Assembly: GCA_964532225.1 (NCBI GenBank) | Contig: CAZHHM010000003.1 | Coordinates: 33,396 to 97,395, forward strand | DNA from: CAZHHM01 sp964532225 | GTDB taxonomy: Bacteria > Margulisbacteria > WOR-1 > JAKLHX01 | Direction: 5' to 3' | DNA length: 64,000 nucleotides | In this document: piece after piece, positions 51,434 through 60,351 of the stretch | How the letters are laid out: each line of letters opens with the position of its first letter | Position numbering within the stretch: the first letter of the stretch is position 1 | The notes under the pieces: generated by a model | Told to the model about the DNA's origin: nothing | What the model saw: the letters and a program-made list of their open reading frames with translations, nothing else | Databases searched by the model: none | Translations under genes and position numbers: made by a program

Positions 51434-52692
51434 ACGAGCAGCCTTTCGTATTGTCTTGTTATCAGATGCGCTTCTATCTGCCTGACCAGGTCAAGAGCCA
51501 CACCCACAACGATAAGCAATGCTGTCGCCCCCAGTCCCTGGAACGTGGTTATATGGGTCAGCCCTTCGACGATGGTAGGGATGACCGCGACCGTCGAAAG
51601 GAAGAGAGCGCCTACAAGGGTCAGCCTTGTAACGATATATTCAAGATATTCCGCAGTCGGCTTTCCCGGCCTTATCCCTGTAACGAACCCGCCGTATTTC
51701 TTGATGTTATCGGCAAGCTCCGTAGGGTTAAAGGTTATAGCTGTATAGAAATATGTAAAAAAGAATATCAATGCGAAATAGAGCACCATATACAGAGAGC
51801 CTGACGGCGACAGCGCGTTGACCAGCCCTCTAAATATATCATTGGGTATGAACTGTGCTATCGTAGCAGGGAACAACAGGAATGACGATGCAAAGATGAT
51901 AGGGATGACGCCTCCCTGGTTCAGCTTAATAGGTATATAAGTGCTTTGGCCTCCGTACACCTTCCTGCCGACTACCCTTTTTGCATACTGTACCTGTACC
52001 CTTCTCTGTGCTTCCTGGACAAGAACTATTGCGACGATCATTATCAGGAAAACCGTCAAAAGGACTATCAATCCTGTGGCGCTTGCTCCGCCTTTGAGAA
52101 TGGTAGCGGTCTGTCCGATATATGAAGGGATCCTGGCAACTATGCCTATAAAAATGATCAGCGATGCTCCGTTACCGATGCCTCTTTCGGTCACTAGCTC
52201 TGATATCCACATAAGGAAAGCTGTGCCAGCTGTCAGCGATACTACGGTGGACACAAGGAAAAGAGTAAAACTGACCTCGTCCTGCGTAACACCTTTCAGC
52301 CAGAACGCCATCCCGATCGACTGGATCGTAGCAAAAACTATGGTAAGGTATTTTGTATATTGAGCGATCTGCTTCCTTCCCGAATCCCCTTCTTTCTTCA
52401 GCTCTTCAAGCTGAGGGATCACTGCTGAAAGCAGCTGCATTACGATAGATGCGTTGATATAGGGAACGATGCCCATCGCGAATATCGAGAACTTGACCAA
52501 TGCTCCTCCTGTAAAGAGATCAAGGAAACTGAGCAGGTTGGCCTGTCCGAATATTCCCGCGAGCTTTGAAGCGTCTATACCGGGAACGGAAATATGCGCA
52601 CCAAAACGAAAAACGGCGATCATCAATACAGTGAAGATCACCCTTTTCCTAAGGTCCTCGATATTGAATATTCCGGTAATGTTATTGAGCAT
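51430..52692 (-). CDS. secY: Protein translocase subunit SecY
   Basis: 420 residues, ten spans. GAHISVPGIDASKL and FFTYFYTAITFNPTELADNIKKYGGFVTGIRPG (in short: ITFNP, GIRPG) are signature segments. Core channel with SecE/SecG, which are not here. Overlaps rplO by 11 bases and adk by four, typical of the spc operon. Confidence 0.97.
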   Translation of the reverse strand: MLNNITGIFNIEDLRKRVIFTVLMIAVFRFGAHISVPGIDASKLAGIFGQANLLSFLDLFTGGALVKFSIFAMGIVPYINASIVMQLLSAVIPQLEELKKEGDSGRKQIAQYTKYLTIVFATIQSIGMAFWLKGVTQDEVSFTLFLVSTVVSLTAGTAFLMWISELVTERGIGNGASLIIFIGIVARIPSYIGQTATILKGGASATGLIVLLTVFLIMIVAIVLVQEAQRRVQVQYAKRVVGRKVYGGQSTYIPIKLNQGGVIPIIFASSFLLFPATIAQFIPNDIFRGLVNALSPSGSLYMVLYFALIFFFTYFYTAITFNPTELADNIKKYGGFVTGIRPGKPTAEYLEYIVTRLTLVGALFLSTVAVIPTIVEGLTHITTFQGLGATALLIVVGVALDLVRQIEAHLITRQYERLLV

Positions 52693-53149
52693 TTGGGATT
52701 ATCGCTTTACCTCCGGCCTTTTCTATCTTTGCGATAGCATCCGCGCTGAACTTATCAGCTTCGATCGTCATCGCCTTCTTTATTTCGCCTTTTCCGAGCA
52801 CTTTTACCTGTAAAAGGATCTTCTTCTCTGATGAAGAGAAGAACCTTTCTTTAAGCATCTGGACGGTCACTTTTTCTCCCGCGTCGAATACGTTAAGGTC
52901 CTGGACGTTAATGATATTGTAAGCGCGCTTGAACGGATAGTTCTTGAACGTTCCCATCTTGGGAAGCCTTCTGTAGAGAGGTGTTTGTCCTCCTTCGAAC
53001 CTTAGACCTTTTGTCCCCCCCGACCTGCTTTTCTGTCCTTTATGTCCGCGGCATGCTGTCTTGCCGTGGCCCGAACCGGTACCTCTCCCGACCTTTTTTT
53101 TCTTTTTATAAGAGCCTTTTGCTCTCTTAAGCTGCGATAACATTATCAT
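52682..53149 (-). CDS. rplO: 50S ribosomal protein L15
   Basis: 155 residues. Start ATG 53149, 8 bases after GGAG, is preferred over ATG 53143. Core GRGTGSGHGKTACRGHKGQKSRSG and FEGGQTPLYRRLPK. Overlaps the rpsE end by 23 bases. No rpmD (L30) gene lies between rpsE and rplO. Confidence 0.96.
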   Translation of the reverse strand: MIMLSQLKRAKGSYKKKKKVGRGTGSGHGKTACRGHKGQKSRSGGTKGLRFEGGQTPLYRRLPKMGTFKNYPFKRAYNIINVQDLNVFDAGEKVTVQMLKERFFSSSEKKILLQVKVLGKGEIKKAMTIEADKFSADAIAKIEKAGGKAIIPNAQ

Positions 53150-53669
53150 TTTTTTCTACTCCAACCGCCTTTGATTTTAAAACCACGCCTCTGAGCTCCG
53201 ATTCTTCCTCGCTCTTCTTGAGGTTAGTCAAAGCATTCAGCGTTGACCTTGCAACGTTTATCGAATTTGCCGACCCGATCGATTTTGCGACTATGTTCCT
53301 TACTCCGGCCAGCTCAAGCACGGTACGAACCGGCCCGCCTGCAATAACACCTTTTCCTGAGGGTGCCGTTCTCAGGACTGTCATGGAAGAGGAGAACTTC
53401 CCTTCGCAATCGTGAGGTATAGTTCCCGATATCAGAGGCACGTGGACGAGGTTCTTCTTACCGTCCTCGACTGCTTTTCTGATGGCAGATGCAACTTCAT
53501 TGGCTTTGCCTATGCCCATGCCCACCCTTCCGGCCTCATCACCTATAACGACTACTGCGCGGAAGCTCATCTTCTTTCCGCCTTTCACCACTTTGGTCAC
53601 CCTGGAAATCTGGACGACCTTTTCTTTGAACTCCTTTTCGCTGTCGTTATGTCTGTATTCTTGAGCCAT
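53127..53669 (-). CDS. rpsE: 30S ribosomal protein S5
   Basis: 180 residues. N-terminal dsRNA-binding-like domain (EKVVQISRVTKVVKGGKKMSFRAVVVIGD) and PSGKGVIAGGPVRTVLELAGV. Needed for translational fidelity and initiation. Follows rplR by 19 bases. Confidence 0.97.
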   Translation of the reverse strand: MAQEYRHNDSEKEFKEKVVQISRVTKVVKGGKKMSFRAVVVIGDEAGRVGMGIGKANEVASAIRKAVEDGKKNLVHVPLISGTIPHDCEGKFSSSMTVLRTAPSGKGVIAGGPVRTVLELAGVRNIVAKSIGSANSINVARSTLNALTNLKKSEEESELRGVVLKSKAVGVEKNDNVIAA

Positions 53670-53688
53670 CTTTTCTCCTTTTTCGTAC

Positions 53689-54009
53689 CTAGAATTTCAA
53701 CCCGGCCTGCCTCGCGGCATCTGCCAGGGCTTTTACTTTGCCGTGGTATCTTTTCGGGCCTCTGTCGAAAACGACCGTCTCTACCCCGACCTTCTTCGCC
53801 CTTTCAGCCAGCATTGTCCCTATCTTCTTAGCTGACTCGACGTTTGAGGAAAGTTTTTTCTTTCCGAACTCTTTGTCTAGCGTTGACGCGGCTGCAAGTG
53901 TCTTTCCCTCGATATCATCGATCACCTGCGCGTAGATATGGCTTAATGTGACTGTTGTCCTGAGCCTGGGCCTAGTTTTTGATCCTTTGATCACTTGTTT
54001 CTTTGCCAT
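53689..54009 (-). CDS. rplR: 50S ribosomal protein L18
   Basis: 106 residues, slightly short; KTRPRLRTTVTLSHIYAQVIDD and VVFDRGPKRYHGKVKALADAARQAGLKF identify it. Binds 5S rRNA with L5 and L25. Confidence 0.96.
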   Translation of the reverse strand: MAKKQVIKGSKTRPRLRTTVTLSHIYAQVIDDIEGKTLAAASTLDKEFGKKKLSSNVESAKKIGTMLAERAKKVGVETVVFDRGPKRYHGKVKALADAARQAGLKF

Positions 54010-54012
54010 TTT

Positions 54013-54561
54013 TTAAGCTCCTGCCTTGGCGGCCGCTTTTCCGGCCTTTCTTCTTACATACTGACCCTGATATCTGATGCCCTTGCCTTTATACGGCTCA
54101 ACAGGCCTTACGTATTTTATGTTCGAGGCTACCTGTCCTACCACCTGTTTGTCCAGCCCGACCACTTTTACTTTTGTCTGTCCTTCGACAACGAATTCTA
54201 TCCCGTCCGGAGGAATGACCTCAACCGGATGAGAATATCCCATCGAAAGTACAAGCTTTTTTCCTTCTTTAGCAGCCCTGTAACCAACGCCCTGTATCTC
54301 GAGCTCTTTCGTGAATCCTGTCGAAACACCTGTGACCATATTGCTGAGCAGGGCCCTGAAAAGCCCGTGCATCGATCTAATGCCCTTTTCCTCTGAAGAT
54401 CTTGATAATGTAGCCTTGCCGTTCTCCACCTTTACTGAGATACCGGCATCTATGTTCTGCTTTAAGGTCCCTTTTGGTCCCTTGACCGTCATTACCCCTT
54501 TCTCGATAGTTATGTTCACTCCGGAAGGGATATTTATTACAGCTTTACCGATTCTTGACAT
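54013..54561 (-). CDS. rplF: 50S ribosomal protein L6
   Basis: 182 residues. SRIGKAVINIPSGVNITIEKGVMTVKGPKG start and the C-terminal PEPYKGKGIRY-type signature (VEPYKGKGIRYQG). Stop is followed by rplR after three bases. Confidence 0.97.
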   Translation of the reverse strand: MSRIGKAVINIPSGVNITIEKGVMTVKGPKGTLKQNIDAGISVKVENGKATLSRSSEEKGIRSMHGLFRALLSNMVTGVSTGFTKELEIQGVGYRAAKEGKKLVLSMGYSHPVEVIPPDGIEFVVEGQTKVKVVGLDKQVVGQVASNIKYVRPVEPYKGKGIRYQGQYVRRKAGKAAAKAGA

Positions 54562-54567
54562 TTTTCC

Positions 54568-54966
54568 TTACCATACCTTACAGAGGATCTCTCCTCCGAC
54601 ACCCTTCTTCCTTGCTTCTTTGTCGGTCATGATTCCGCTCGACGTCGATACGATAGATGTTCCGAAACCGCTCTGTACTGTCGGGATCTTAGTCGCGGAA
54701 TAATAAAGATGCCTGCCCGGCGTGCTTATCCTCTTGATGCCGTTCATCACGTTCTCTTTGTTCCTGCGGTACTTAAGCCCCATTACAAGAGTTGATTTGT
54801 GCCCTTTTGTCTGTACCTCAAAATCAGAGATATAACCCTCGGATTTAAGCACCTTAGCTATCTCTGCTTTTAATTTTGATGACGGGAGTTCAAGGCTGGT
54901 CCTTTTTGTCCTGATTGCGTTCCGGATCCTTGAAATCATATCTCCGATCGGGTCATTTATGGTCAT
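54568..54966 (-). CDS. rpsH: 30S ribosomal protein S8
   Basis: 132 residues from ATG 54966 (six bases after AAGGAG; a GTG one codon upstream is also open). INDPIGDMISRIRNA start and STSSGIMTDKEARKKGVGGEILCKVW end are canonical. Six bases before rplF. Confidence 0.97.
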   Translation of the reverse strand: MTINDPIGDMISRIRNAIRTKRTSLELPSSKLKAEIAKVLKSEGYISDFEVQTKGHKSTLVMGLKYRRNKENVMNGIKRISTPGRHLYYSATKIPTVQSGFGTSIVSTSSGIMTDKEARKKGVGGEILCKVW

Positions 54967-54988
54967 CACTTGCTCCTTTATTAATGTC

Positions 54989-55174
54989 TTACCAGCTCGA
55001 TTTGGTAACGCCGGGAAGAGCCCCTTCGTGCGCCAATTTCCTGAAACATATCCTGCAGAGACCGAACTTTTTTAAATAGGCCCTCGGTCTTCCGCACTGT
55101 TTGCATCTGGACTTTCTCCTTGTGGAGAACTTTACTTTTTTCTTCTGTTTTGCAAGCCATGAGGTCTTTCCCAT
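54989..55174 (-). CDS. rpsN: 30S ribosomal protein S14, zinc (type Z) form
   Basis: 61 residues, with Cys24, Cys27, Cys40 and Cys43 (CKQCGRPRAY ... CRICFRK). The short zinc form of Gram-positives, Thermus and many deep branches. Between rplE and rpsH in the usual spc order. Confidence 0.97.
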   Translation of the reverse strand: MGKTSWLAKQKKKVKFSTRRKSRCKQCGRPRAYLKKFGLCRICFRKLAHEGALPGVTKSSW

Positions 55175-55184
55175 TTTTTACTCC

Positions 55185-55724
55185 TTAGGTCCTGAAAGGC
55201 ATCCCCATATATTTTATGAGGGCTCTTGCGCTGTCATCGTCCTTGGCGCTGGTGCATATAGTGATATCCATTCCTCTCACCTTATCGACCTTGTCATAGT
55301 TGATCTCAGGGAATATCAGCTGTTCGGTTATACCAAGAGTATAGTTACCTCTGCCGTCAAAAGCCTTCGGGGAGACGCCCTTGAAATCCCTTATCCTCGG
55401 AAGGCAGATGTTGATCAGCTTATCAAGGAACTGGTACATCCTTTTGCCTCTCAGAGTGACCTTGCATCCTATCGTCTGCTTTGCCCTCAGCTTGAAGTTC
55501 GAGATTGATTTTTTTGCTTTTGTCGCCAACGGTTTCTGCCCTGTTATCACGGCGATCTCCTCGATTGCCGCATCCAGTCCCTTCGGATTTGAAACAGCCT
55601 CACCTATCCCTCTGTTGACCACCACTTTGGTCACTTTAGGTACTTCATGAGGGTTCTTGAACTGGAACTCTTTCATCAGCAGCTGTTTTATCTCTTTTTC
55701 GTATTTTGTCTTAAGGTCTTTCAT
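55185..55724 (-). CDS. rplE: 50S ribosomal protein L5
   Basis: 179 residues. NPHEVPKVTKVVVNRGIGE, TGQKPLATKAKKSISNFKLR and LGITEQLIFPEINYDKV are canonical. 5S rRNA binder at the intersubunit bridge. Confidence 0.97.
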   Translation of the reverse strand: MKDLKTKYEKEIKQLLMKEFQFKNPHEVPKVTKVVVNRGIGEAVSNPKGLDAAIEEIAVITGQKPLATKAKKSISNFKLRAKQTIGCKVTLRGKRMYQFLDKLINICLPRIRDFKGVSPKAFDGRGNYTLGITEQLIFPEINYDKVDKVRGMDITICTSAKDDDSARALIKYMGMPFRT

Positions 55725-55725
55725 T

Positions 55726-56034
55726 TCATTTCACCTTGTCTATCACTTCATTGCATTTTTTGCATGCCCTGAAGCCGTCCTTTTTTGCGAGCCTAGTCGG
55801 CTTTGAGCAATGCGGGCAGACGACCATGAGCTTTGACAGGGAGATCGGGATCAGCTTATCAACTATTCCTCCCGGAAAGTTCCTTGTCGGCTTCGAGTGC
55901 CTTTTGGCCACATTGACCTTTTCTACTATAGCCGTGCCTTCTTTTGGGTGCACTTTCTGGACTTTTGATTTCTTGCCTTTGTCCTTACCTGAAAGGACCA
56001 GTACAGTATCGCCTTTTTTTACTCTTGGTTGCAT
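55726..56034 (-). CDS. rplX: 50S ribosomal protein L24
   Basis: 102 residues. N-terminal KOW motif (VKKGDTVLVLSGKDKGKKSKV); the C-terminal CPHCSKPTRLAKKDGFRACKKC carries four cysteines in a zinc-ribbon pattern. Assembly initiator of the 50S. One base separates it from rplE. Confidence 0.96.
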   Translation of the reverse strand: MQPRVKKGDTVLVLSGKDKGKKSKVQKVHPKEGTAIVEKVNVAKRHSKPTRNFPGGIVDKLIPISLSKLMVVCPHCSKPTRLAKKDGFRACKKCNEVIDKVK

Positions 56035-56035
56035 A

Positions 56036-56404
56036 TTAGATCACCTCTATAGCAAGGGATATTATTTTCATGTAGTCCTTGTCCCTGAGCTCCCTTGCGA
56101 CAGGACCGAACACCCTTGTCCCGACCGGATTGCCCTGATCGTTTATTATCACGGCAGCGTTGTCATCGAACCTAACGTACGAGCCGTCATCCCTTCTGAT
56201 CGGCTTGGTCACCCTTACGATCACAGCCTTTACGATCTGGCTCTTTTTTACGGTCATGTTGGGAGTGGCGTCCTTAACGACACCGATAATGACATCACCA
56301 ACTTCGGCATATCGCCTGTACGAATTGCCGAGTATCCTCACACAGAGGATCTGTTTCGCGCCTGAATTGTCAGCTACATTAAGCCTGGTCTGTACTTGGA
56401 TCAT
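56036..56404 (-). CDS. rplN: 50S ribosomal protein L14
   Basis: 122 residues: MIQVQTRLNVADNSGAKQILCVRILG start, GTRVFGPVARELRDKDYMKIISLA end. Start lies 26 bases inside the end of rpsQ, with a GAAGGA ribosome site. Confidence 0.98.
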   Translation of the reverse strand: MIQVQTRLNVADNSGAKQILCVRILGNSYRRYAEVGDVIIGVVKDATPNMTVKKSQIVKAVIVRVTKPIRRDDGSYVRFDDNAAVIINDQGNPVGTRVFGPVARELRDKDYMKIISLAIEVI

Positions 56405-56675
56405 TTTCCTTCACTATTCCTTTATGTCCTACTACTTTTTCGACCCTCCATCTTTTCTTTTTTGACAGGGGTCTGATCTCGACTATTACAACCTGATCGC
56501 CGATCTTGCACTCGTTCTTTTCGTCATGCGCAGCGAACTTGACGTTCTTCTTGATCACTTTATGGTAAAGCGGATGCTTGAACACCATCTCAACAGAGAC
56601 GACCGCGGTCTTGTCGTTCTTGTTGCTTACCACAACGCCTTGTTTACTTTTTCTTTTTTCCGGCCTTTTTTGCAT
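56379..56675 (-). CDS. rpsQ: 30S ribosomal protein S17
   Basis: 98 residues from ATG 56675 (MQKRPEKRKSKQGVVV), which follows AAGGAGAAGGAAA. The frame is open 12 codons further upstream but that start lacks a ribosome site. Core DKTAVVSVEMVFKHPLYHK and PLSKKKRWRV. Overlaps rpmC by 32 bases and rplN by 26 bases, unusually long. Confidence 0.95.
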   Translation of the reverse strand: MQKRPEKRKSKQGVVVSNKNDKTAVVSVEMVFKHPLYHKVIKKNVKFAAHDEKNECKIGDQVVIVEIRPLSKKKRWRVEKVVGHKGIVKENDPSTDQA

Positions 56676-56859
56676 TTTCCTTCTCCTTGATGATCGTAAG
56701 GGTCCTGGCAATATCCTTTTTCAGAGAACCCTTTTTAAGGAGGTTCTTTAGCTGATTCGTCGACGCCATGAACCTGGTCTTAAGAAGCTCAAGCCTCAGC
56801 TCTTTAAGCTTTGACTGGAGTTCGTTCACCGACATTTCCCTGACCTTTGATGCTTTCAT
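56644..56859 (-). CDS. rpmC: 50S ribosomal protein L29
   Basis: 71 residues. KASKVREMSVNELQSKLKELRLELLKTRFM core, tail ENAKKAGKKKK. The tail is encoded in the same DNA as the S17 N-terminus in another frame. Confidence 0.95.
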   Translation of the reverse strand: MKASKVREMSVNELQSKLKELRLELLKTRFMASTNQLKNLLKKGSLKKDIARTLTIIKEKENAKKAGKKKK

Positions 56860-56862
56860 TGT

Positions 56863-57273
56863 TTACACCTTCGAAACGAATCTGGTCTTTACCGGCATCT
56901 TGTGCGCGGCAAGCCTCATCGCTTCCATTGCTTCTTCTTTTTTTACGCCTGAAAGCTCGAACAATATCGTTCCGGGTTTTACCGGGGCCACGAAGAACTC
57001 AGGCGCGCCTTTTCCGCCGCCCATCCTTGTCTCCGCGGGCCTTGAGCTGTACGGCTTATCGGCCAGTATCCTTATCCAGACCTTCCCGCCCCTTTTGATG
57101 AAGTGGGTAAGTGCTTTTCTCGCAGATTCGATCTGCTTGACCCTCAGCCATGCCTGATCAAGGCATTGAAGTCCGAAATCGCCGAACGCAAGTGTGTTGC
57201 CCCTTGTGGCGGCGCCTTTCATCGTCCCTCTTTGCTGTTTCCTGAACTTTGTTCTTCCCGGTTGCAGTACCAT
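56863..57273 (-). CDS. rplP: 50S ribosomal protein L16
   Basis: 136 residues: RTKFRKQQRGTMKGAATRGN start, RMGGGKGAPEFFVAPVKPGTILFELSGV. Tunes the A-site tRNA elbow. Three bases before rpmC. Confidence 0.97.
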   Translation of the reverse strand: MVLQPGRTKFRKQQRGTMKGAATRGNTLAFGDFGLQCLDQAWLRVKQIESARKALTHFIKRGGKVWIRILADKPYSSRPAETRMGGGKGAPEFFVAPVKPGTILFELSGVKKEEAMEAMRLAAHKMPVKTRFVSKV

Positions 57274-57281
57274 TATTTACC

Positions 57282-57971
57282 TCACATCGTCTGAGATGAT
57301 ACGACCCTTGCTTCGGGTGTCATCTCGACTTTCTTTTCCTTTTCGGCCAGGACGTCGCCGCGGTAGACCCACACCTTGATGCCGATCTTTCCGTAAAGCG
57401 TCATCGCCTCGGTAAAACCATACTCTATCTTCGCCCTTAGGGTGTGCAGAGGCACCTGCCCTCTTCTGTACCATTCGGACCTTGCTATTTCGGCCCCGCC
57501 AAGCCTGCCTCCGACCATTATCTTTATACCTTTTGCCCCTGTCCTTAGCGCTTTCATGACCGCCTGTCTCATCGCCCTTCTGAAAGCGATCCTTTTTTCA
57601 AGCTGCATAGCTATGTTCTCGGCTACGAGCTGCGGATTTGACTCAGGGTTCTTCACCTCATGTATGTTGAGCTGGATCTGTTTCTTGGTCATAAGGACTA
57701 TTTCGTCCCTGATCACACCAACATCTTTGCCGCCTTTTCCTATTATGACGCCCGGCCTGGCCGTGTATATGTCTATCTCTATCTGGTTAGCGCGTCTTGA
57801 TATCTTGATCCTTGCGATACCGGCTTTGTACAGCCTCTTCTTGAGATGGTCCCTAACCTTGAGGTCCTCCTGAAGGTTATCAGAGTAAGCGTTGCCTTCT
57901 GCGTACCAGGAGCTGTCCCACTCTTCGTTGACCCCGAGCCTCAGCCCCCTTGGATGTATCTTTTGACCCAT
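57282..57971 (-). CDS. rpsC: 30S ribosomal protein S3
   Basis: 229 residues. A KH type II domain with ARPGVIIGKGGKDVGVIRDE, then the C-terminal mRNA-entry domain (GARGIKI-type, GAKGIKIMVGGRLGGAEIARSEW). Ends with a short VEMTPEARVVSSQTM tail. One-base overlap with rplV. Confidence 0.97.
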   Translation of the reverse strand: MGQKIHPRGLRLGVNEEWDSSWYAEGNAYSDNLQEDLKVRDHLKKRLYKAGIARIKISRRANQIEIDIYTARPGVIIGKGGKDVGVIRDEIVLMTKKQIQLNIHEVKNPESNPQLVAENIAMQLEKRIAFRRAMRQAVMKALRTGAKGIKIMVGGRLGGAEIARSEWYRRGQVPLHTLRAKIEYGFTEAMTLYGKIGIKVWVYRGDVLAEKEKKVEMTPEARVVSSQTM

Positions 57972-58303
57972 TATTTAGCCTCCACGATAAATGTTATATG
58001 GCAAGACCTCTTGAGTATGGAAAATGCCCTGCCACGGGACATTGGCCTGTATCTTTTCATCGGTGTCGAAGGACCGCAATAGCACTCGGAAATTACCAGG
58101 CTGTCTTTTGCCAGCTTGTAATTGTTCGTAGCATTTGCTATTGCGCTCTTCAGTGTTTCATATGCTGCTTTCGCGGCGGAATGCGGGAGGAACTTAAGGA
58201 TCGTAAGCCCTTCCAATGCGCTCTTGTCCCTTACCATGTCCAGCACCCTGTTCATCTTTCTGAACGAGACGCGCTGATATTTTGATACTGCTTTTACCTT
58301 CAT
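57971..58303 (-). CDS. rplV: 50S ribosomal protein L22
   Basis: 110 residues: KVKAVSKYQRVSFRKMNRVLDMVR start and the hairpin tip RAFSILKRSCHITFIV end. Its loop lines the exit tunnel. Confidence 0.96.
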   Translation of the reverse strand: MKVKAVSKYQRVSFRKMNRVLDMVRDKSALEGLTILKFLPHSAAKAAYETLKSAIANATNNYKLAKDSLVISECYCGPSTPMKRYRPMSRGRAFSILKRSCHITFIVEAK

Positions 58304-58316
58304 CTGGGTTTCCTTA

Positions 58317-58601
58317 CTATGTTAATGCCGATGATTTGTCCGTCGGAGAGCTGTGGCCTTTGAACGTCCTTGTTGGGGAAAATTCGCCAAGCTTATGACC
58401 GACCATGTTCTCGGTAATGTACACAGGGATATGCTTTACTCCGTTGTGCACTGCCAGCGTGAACCCTATCATTTCAGGCACGATCGTCGACCTTCTCGAC
58501 CATGTCTTTATGATCTTCTTGTCACCGGTCTTCACGGCTTTCTCGATCTTCTCCATCAGATGATAGTCAACGAACGGACCTTTTCTTAAAGACCTCGACA
58601 T
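58317..58601 (-). CDS. rpsS: 30S ribosomal protein S19
   Basis: 94 residues: SRSLRKGPFVDYHLMEKIEK, TWSRRSTIVPEMIGFTLAVHNG, GHKLGEFSPTRTFKGHS. Binds S13 at the head. Confidence 0.97.
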   Translation of the reverse strand: MSRSLRKGPFVDYHLMEKIEKAVKTGDKKIIKTWSRRSTIVPEMIGFTLAVHNGVKHIPVYITENMVGHKLGEFSPTRTFKGHSSPTDKSSALT

Positions 58602-58604
58602 TAA

Positions 58605-59432
58605 TTATTTCCTCCTGGTAAGTATGAGCCTGTCGGAAGCTTTTCTCGGCTTCCTGGTCTTGAACCCTAATGTAGGCTTGCCCCAAGGCGTAACAGGTCC
58701 CGGTCTTCCGACAGGCGCCCTGCCCTCGCCTCCGCCGTGCGGATGGTCGCATGGGTTCATGGCAATGCCTCTTACTGACGGCCTTATCCCAAGATGTCTC
58801 TTTCTTCCGGCCTTGCCGTAAGAAATATTCTTCGCATCAAGGTTGCCTACTTGCCCTATGGTCGCCCTGCATGTGATCGGTATCAGCCTTTCTTCGCCCG
58901 AAGGGAGCTTTATGGTAGCCATAGAACCCTCTTTTGCGATAAGCACTATGCTGCTGCCCGCCGACCTGGCAAGCTGTCCGCCTTTTCCCGGCGTCATCTC
59001 GACATTGTGCACAGTTGTACCGACCGGTATGTTCTTGAGCATGAGAGAGTTACCCGGCTTGATATCCGCATCTTCTGAAGATATAACGGTATCTCCGGCC
59101 TTGAGACCGAGAGGGGTAAGGATATATCTCTTGTCGCCGTCAGAGTATTTAACCAGAGAGATCCTTGCATTCCTGCACGGATCATACTCAATGCTTGCCA
59201 CCGTTCCCGGCATGTCGAGCTTGTCTCTTTTGAAATCGATGATCCTGTACTTGATCTTGTTGCCGCCGCCTTTATGACGAACGGAAACTCTTCCGGAAGA
59301 ATCCCTGCCTCCGTGCTTTTTCAGCGTTACCAGAAGCGACTTCTCCGGTTTATTTGTTGTCTTATCCTCGAAAAGGACGTCGATCCTTGTCCTTGTTCCG
59401 GGCGTGAACGGTCTAAAAGTCTTTAAAGCCAT
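58605..59432 (-). CDS. rplB: 50S ribosomal protein L2
   Basis: 275 residues. PFTPGTRTRIDVLFEDKT start, the peptidyl-transferase-near HGGGEGRAPVGR loop and the TPWGKPTLGFKTRKPRKAS end. Four bases after rplW. Confidence 0.97.
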   Translation of the reverse strand: MALKTFRPFTPGTRTRIDVLFEDKTTNKPEKSLLVTLKKHGGRDSSGRVSVRHKGGGNKIKYRIIDFKRDKLDMPGTVASIEYDPCRNARISLVKYSDGDKRYILTPLGLKAGDTVISSEDADIKPGNSLMLKNIPVGTTVHNVEMTPGKGGQLARSAGSSIVLIAKEGSMATIKLPSGEERLIPITCRATIGQVGNLDAKNISYGKAGRKRHLGIRPSVRGIAMNPCDHPHGGGEGRAPVGRPGPVTPWGKPTLGFKTRKPRKASDRLILTRRK

Positions 59433-59435
59433 CTA

Positions 59436-59726
59436 TCACAACATCCCTTCAATAAGATCTATCTTCTGCCCCGTCTTGATCTTGACATAAGCTTTTTTCC
59501 AGTCTGATTTCGTACCGATCTTTGCGCCTATACGCCTTGACTTACCCTTAACGTTCACCGTATTGACCTCCACCGGCTCAACCTTGAACAGCTGTTTGAC
59601 GGCCCTTTTAACATCGATCTTTGTCGCAGCCGGATGTACAGAGAACACATACATGTTCTCTGCCTTCATCAGCGAGGTCTTCTCGGTGATGATCGGCTTT
59701 ATTATTATCTGTTCATTAGCCAGCAT
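59436..59726 (-). CDS. rplW: 50S ribosomal protein L23
   Basis: 96 residues: IIIKPIITEKTSLMKAENMYVFSV and VNTVNVKGKSRRIGAKIG. Docking site at the exit for trigger factor, whose gene is also in this window. Confidence 0.97.
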   Translation of the reverse strand: MLANEQIIIKPIITEKTSLMKAENMYVFSVHPAATKIDVKRAVKQLFKVEPVEVNTVNVKGKSRRIGAKIGTKSDWKKAYVKIKTGQKIDLIEGML

Positions 59727-60350
59727 TTATCCCTTGAACCTTTCTTCTAAATTGGAAAGAGCGGCCTGGTCAAGGAGAAGCCATTCATACTTCAGTATAT
59801 CAAAAACCAAAGCATTTTTGCTGTCCGAAACCTTGACTTTTTCAATATTTGCGGAAGCCCTTTTTATGTTGGTATCAGGCGCCCCGAGAACTACATATGC
59901 GTTCTCCTTTTTTATCTTTCCCATTATCTTTGCCATCTCTGATGTCTTCCCGCTCTTAAGCTCAAGAGAATCTATGACAACCACTTTACCGGAACCGGCC
60001 TTTCCGGACAGCGCCATCTTAAAAGAAAGCTCTCTGACCTTTTTAGGGAGCTGGAATGAATAGTCCCTCGGTTTTGGACCGAAGACCACTCCGCCTTTTC
60101 TCCAGAGAGGGGACCTTATGGACCCGGCCCTTGCCCTTCCGGTGCCTTTTTGTTTCCACGGTTTTTTACCGCCTCCGCGAACTTCAGCCCTTGTCTTTGT
60201 TGAAGCTGTGCCCTGCCTTTTGCCTGAGAGGTACCAGCGAACCGCGTCGTTAAGCACCGAAGGCTTCACGGCCACAGCGAACAGACTGTCAGAGGCTTTT
60301 ATCTCGCCGAGCGATTTCCCGTTCTTATCTATCAGAGGAAGATTTACCAT
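59727..60350 (-). CDS. rplD: 50S ribosomal protein L4
   Basis: 207 residues. GTASTKTRAEVRGGGKKPWKQKGTGRARAGS is the basic loop; ends with a typical C-terminal domain. In other bacteria L4 also represses the S10 operon; nothing here shows the leader. Confidence 0.96.
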   Translation of the reverse strand: MVNLPLIDKNGKSLGEIKASDSLFAVAVKPSVLNDAVRWYLSGKRQGTASTKTRAEVRGGGKKPWKQKGTGRARAGSIRSPLWRKGGVVFGPKPRDYSFQLPKKVRELSFKMALSGKAGSGKVVVIDSLELKSGKTSEMAKIMGKIKKENAYVVLGAPDTNIKRASANIEKVKVSDSKNALVFDILKYEWLLLDQAALSNLEERFKG

Positions 60351-60351
60351 C

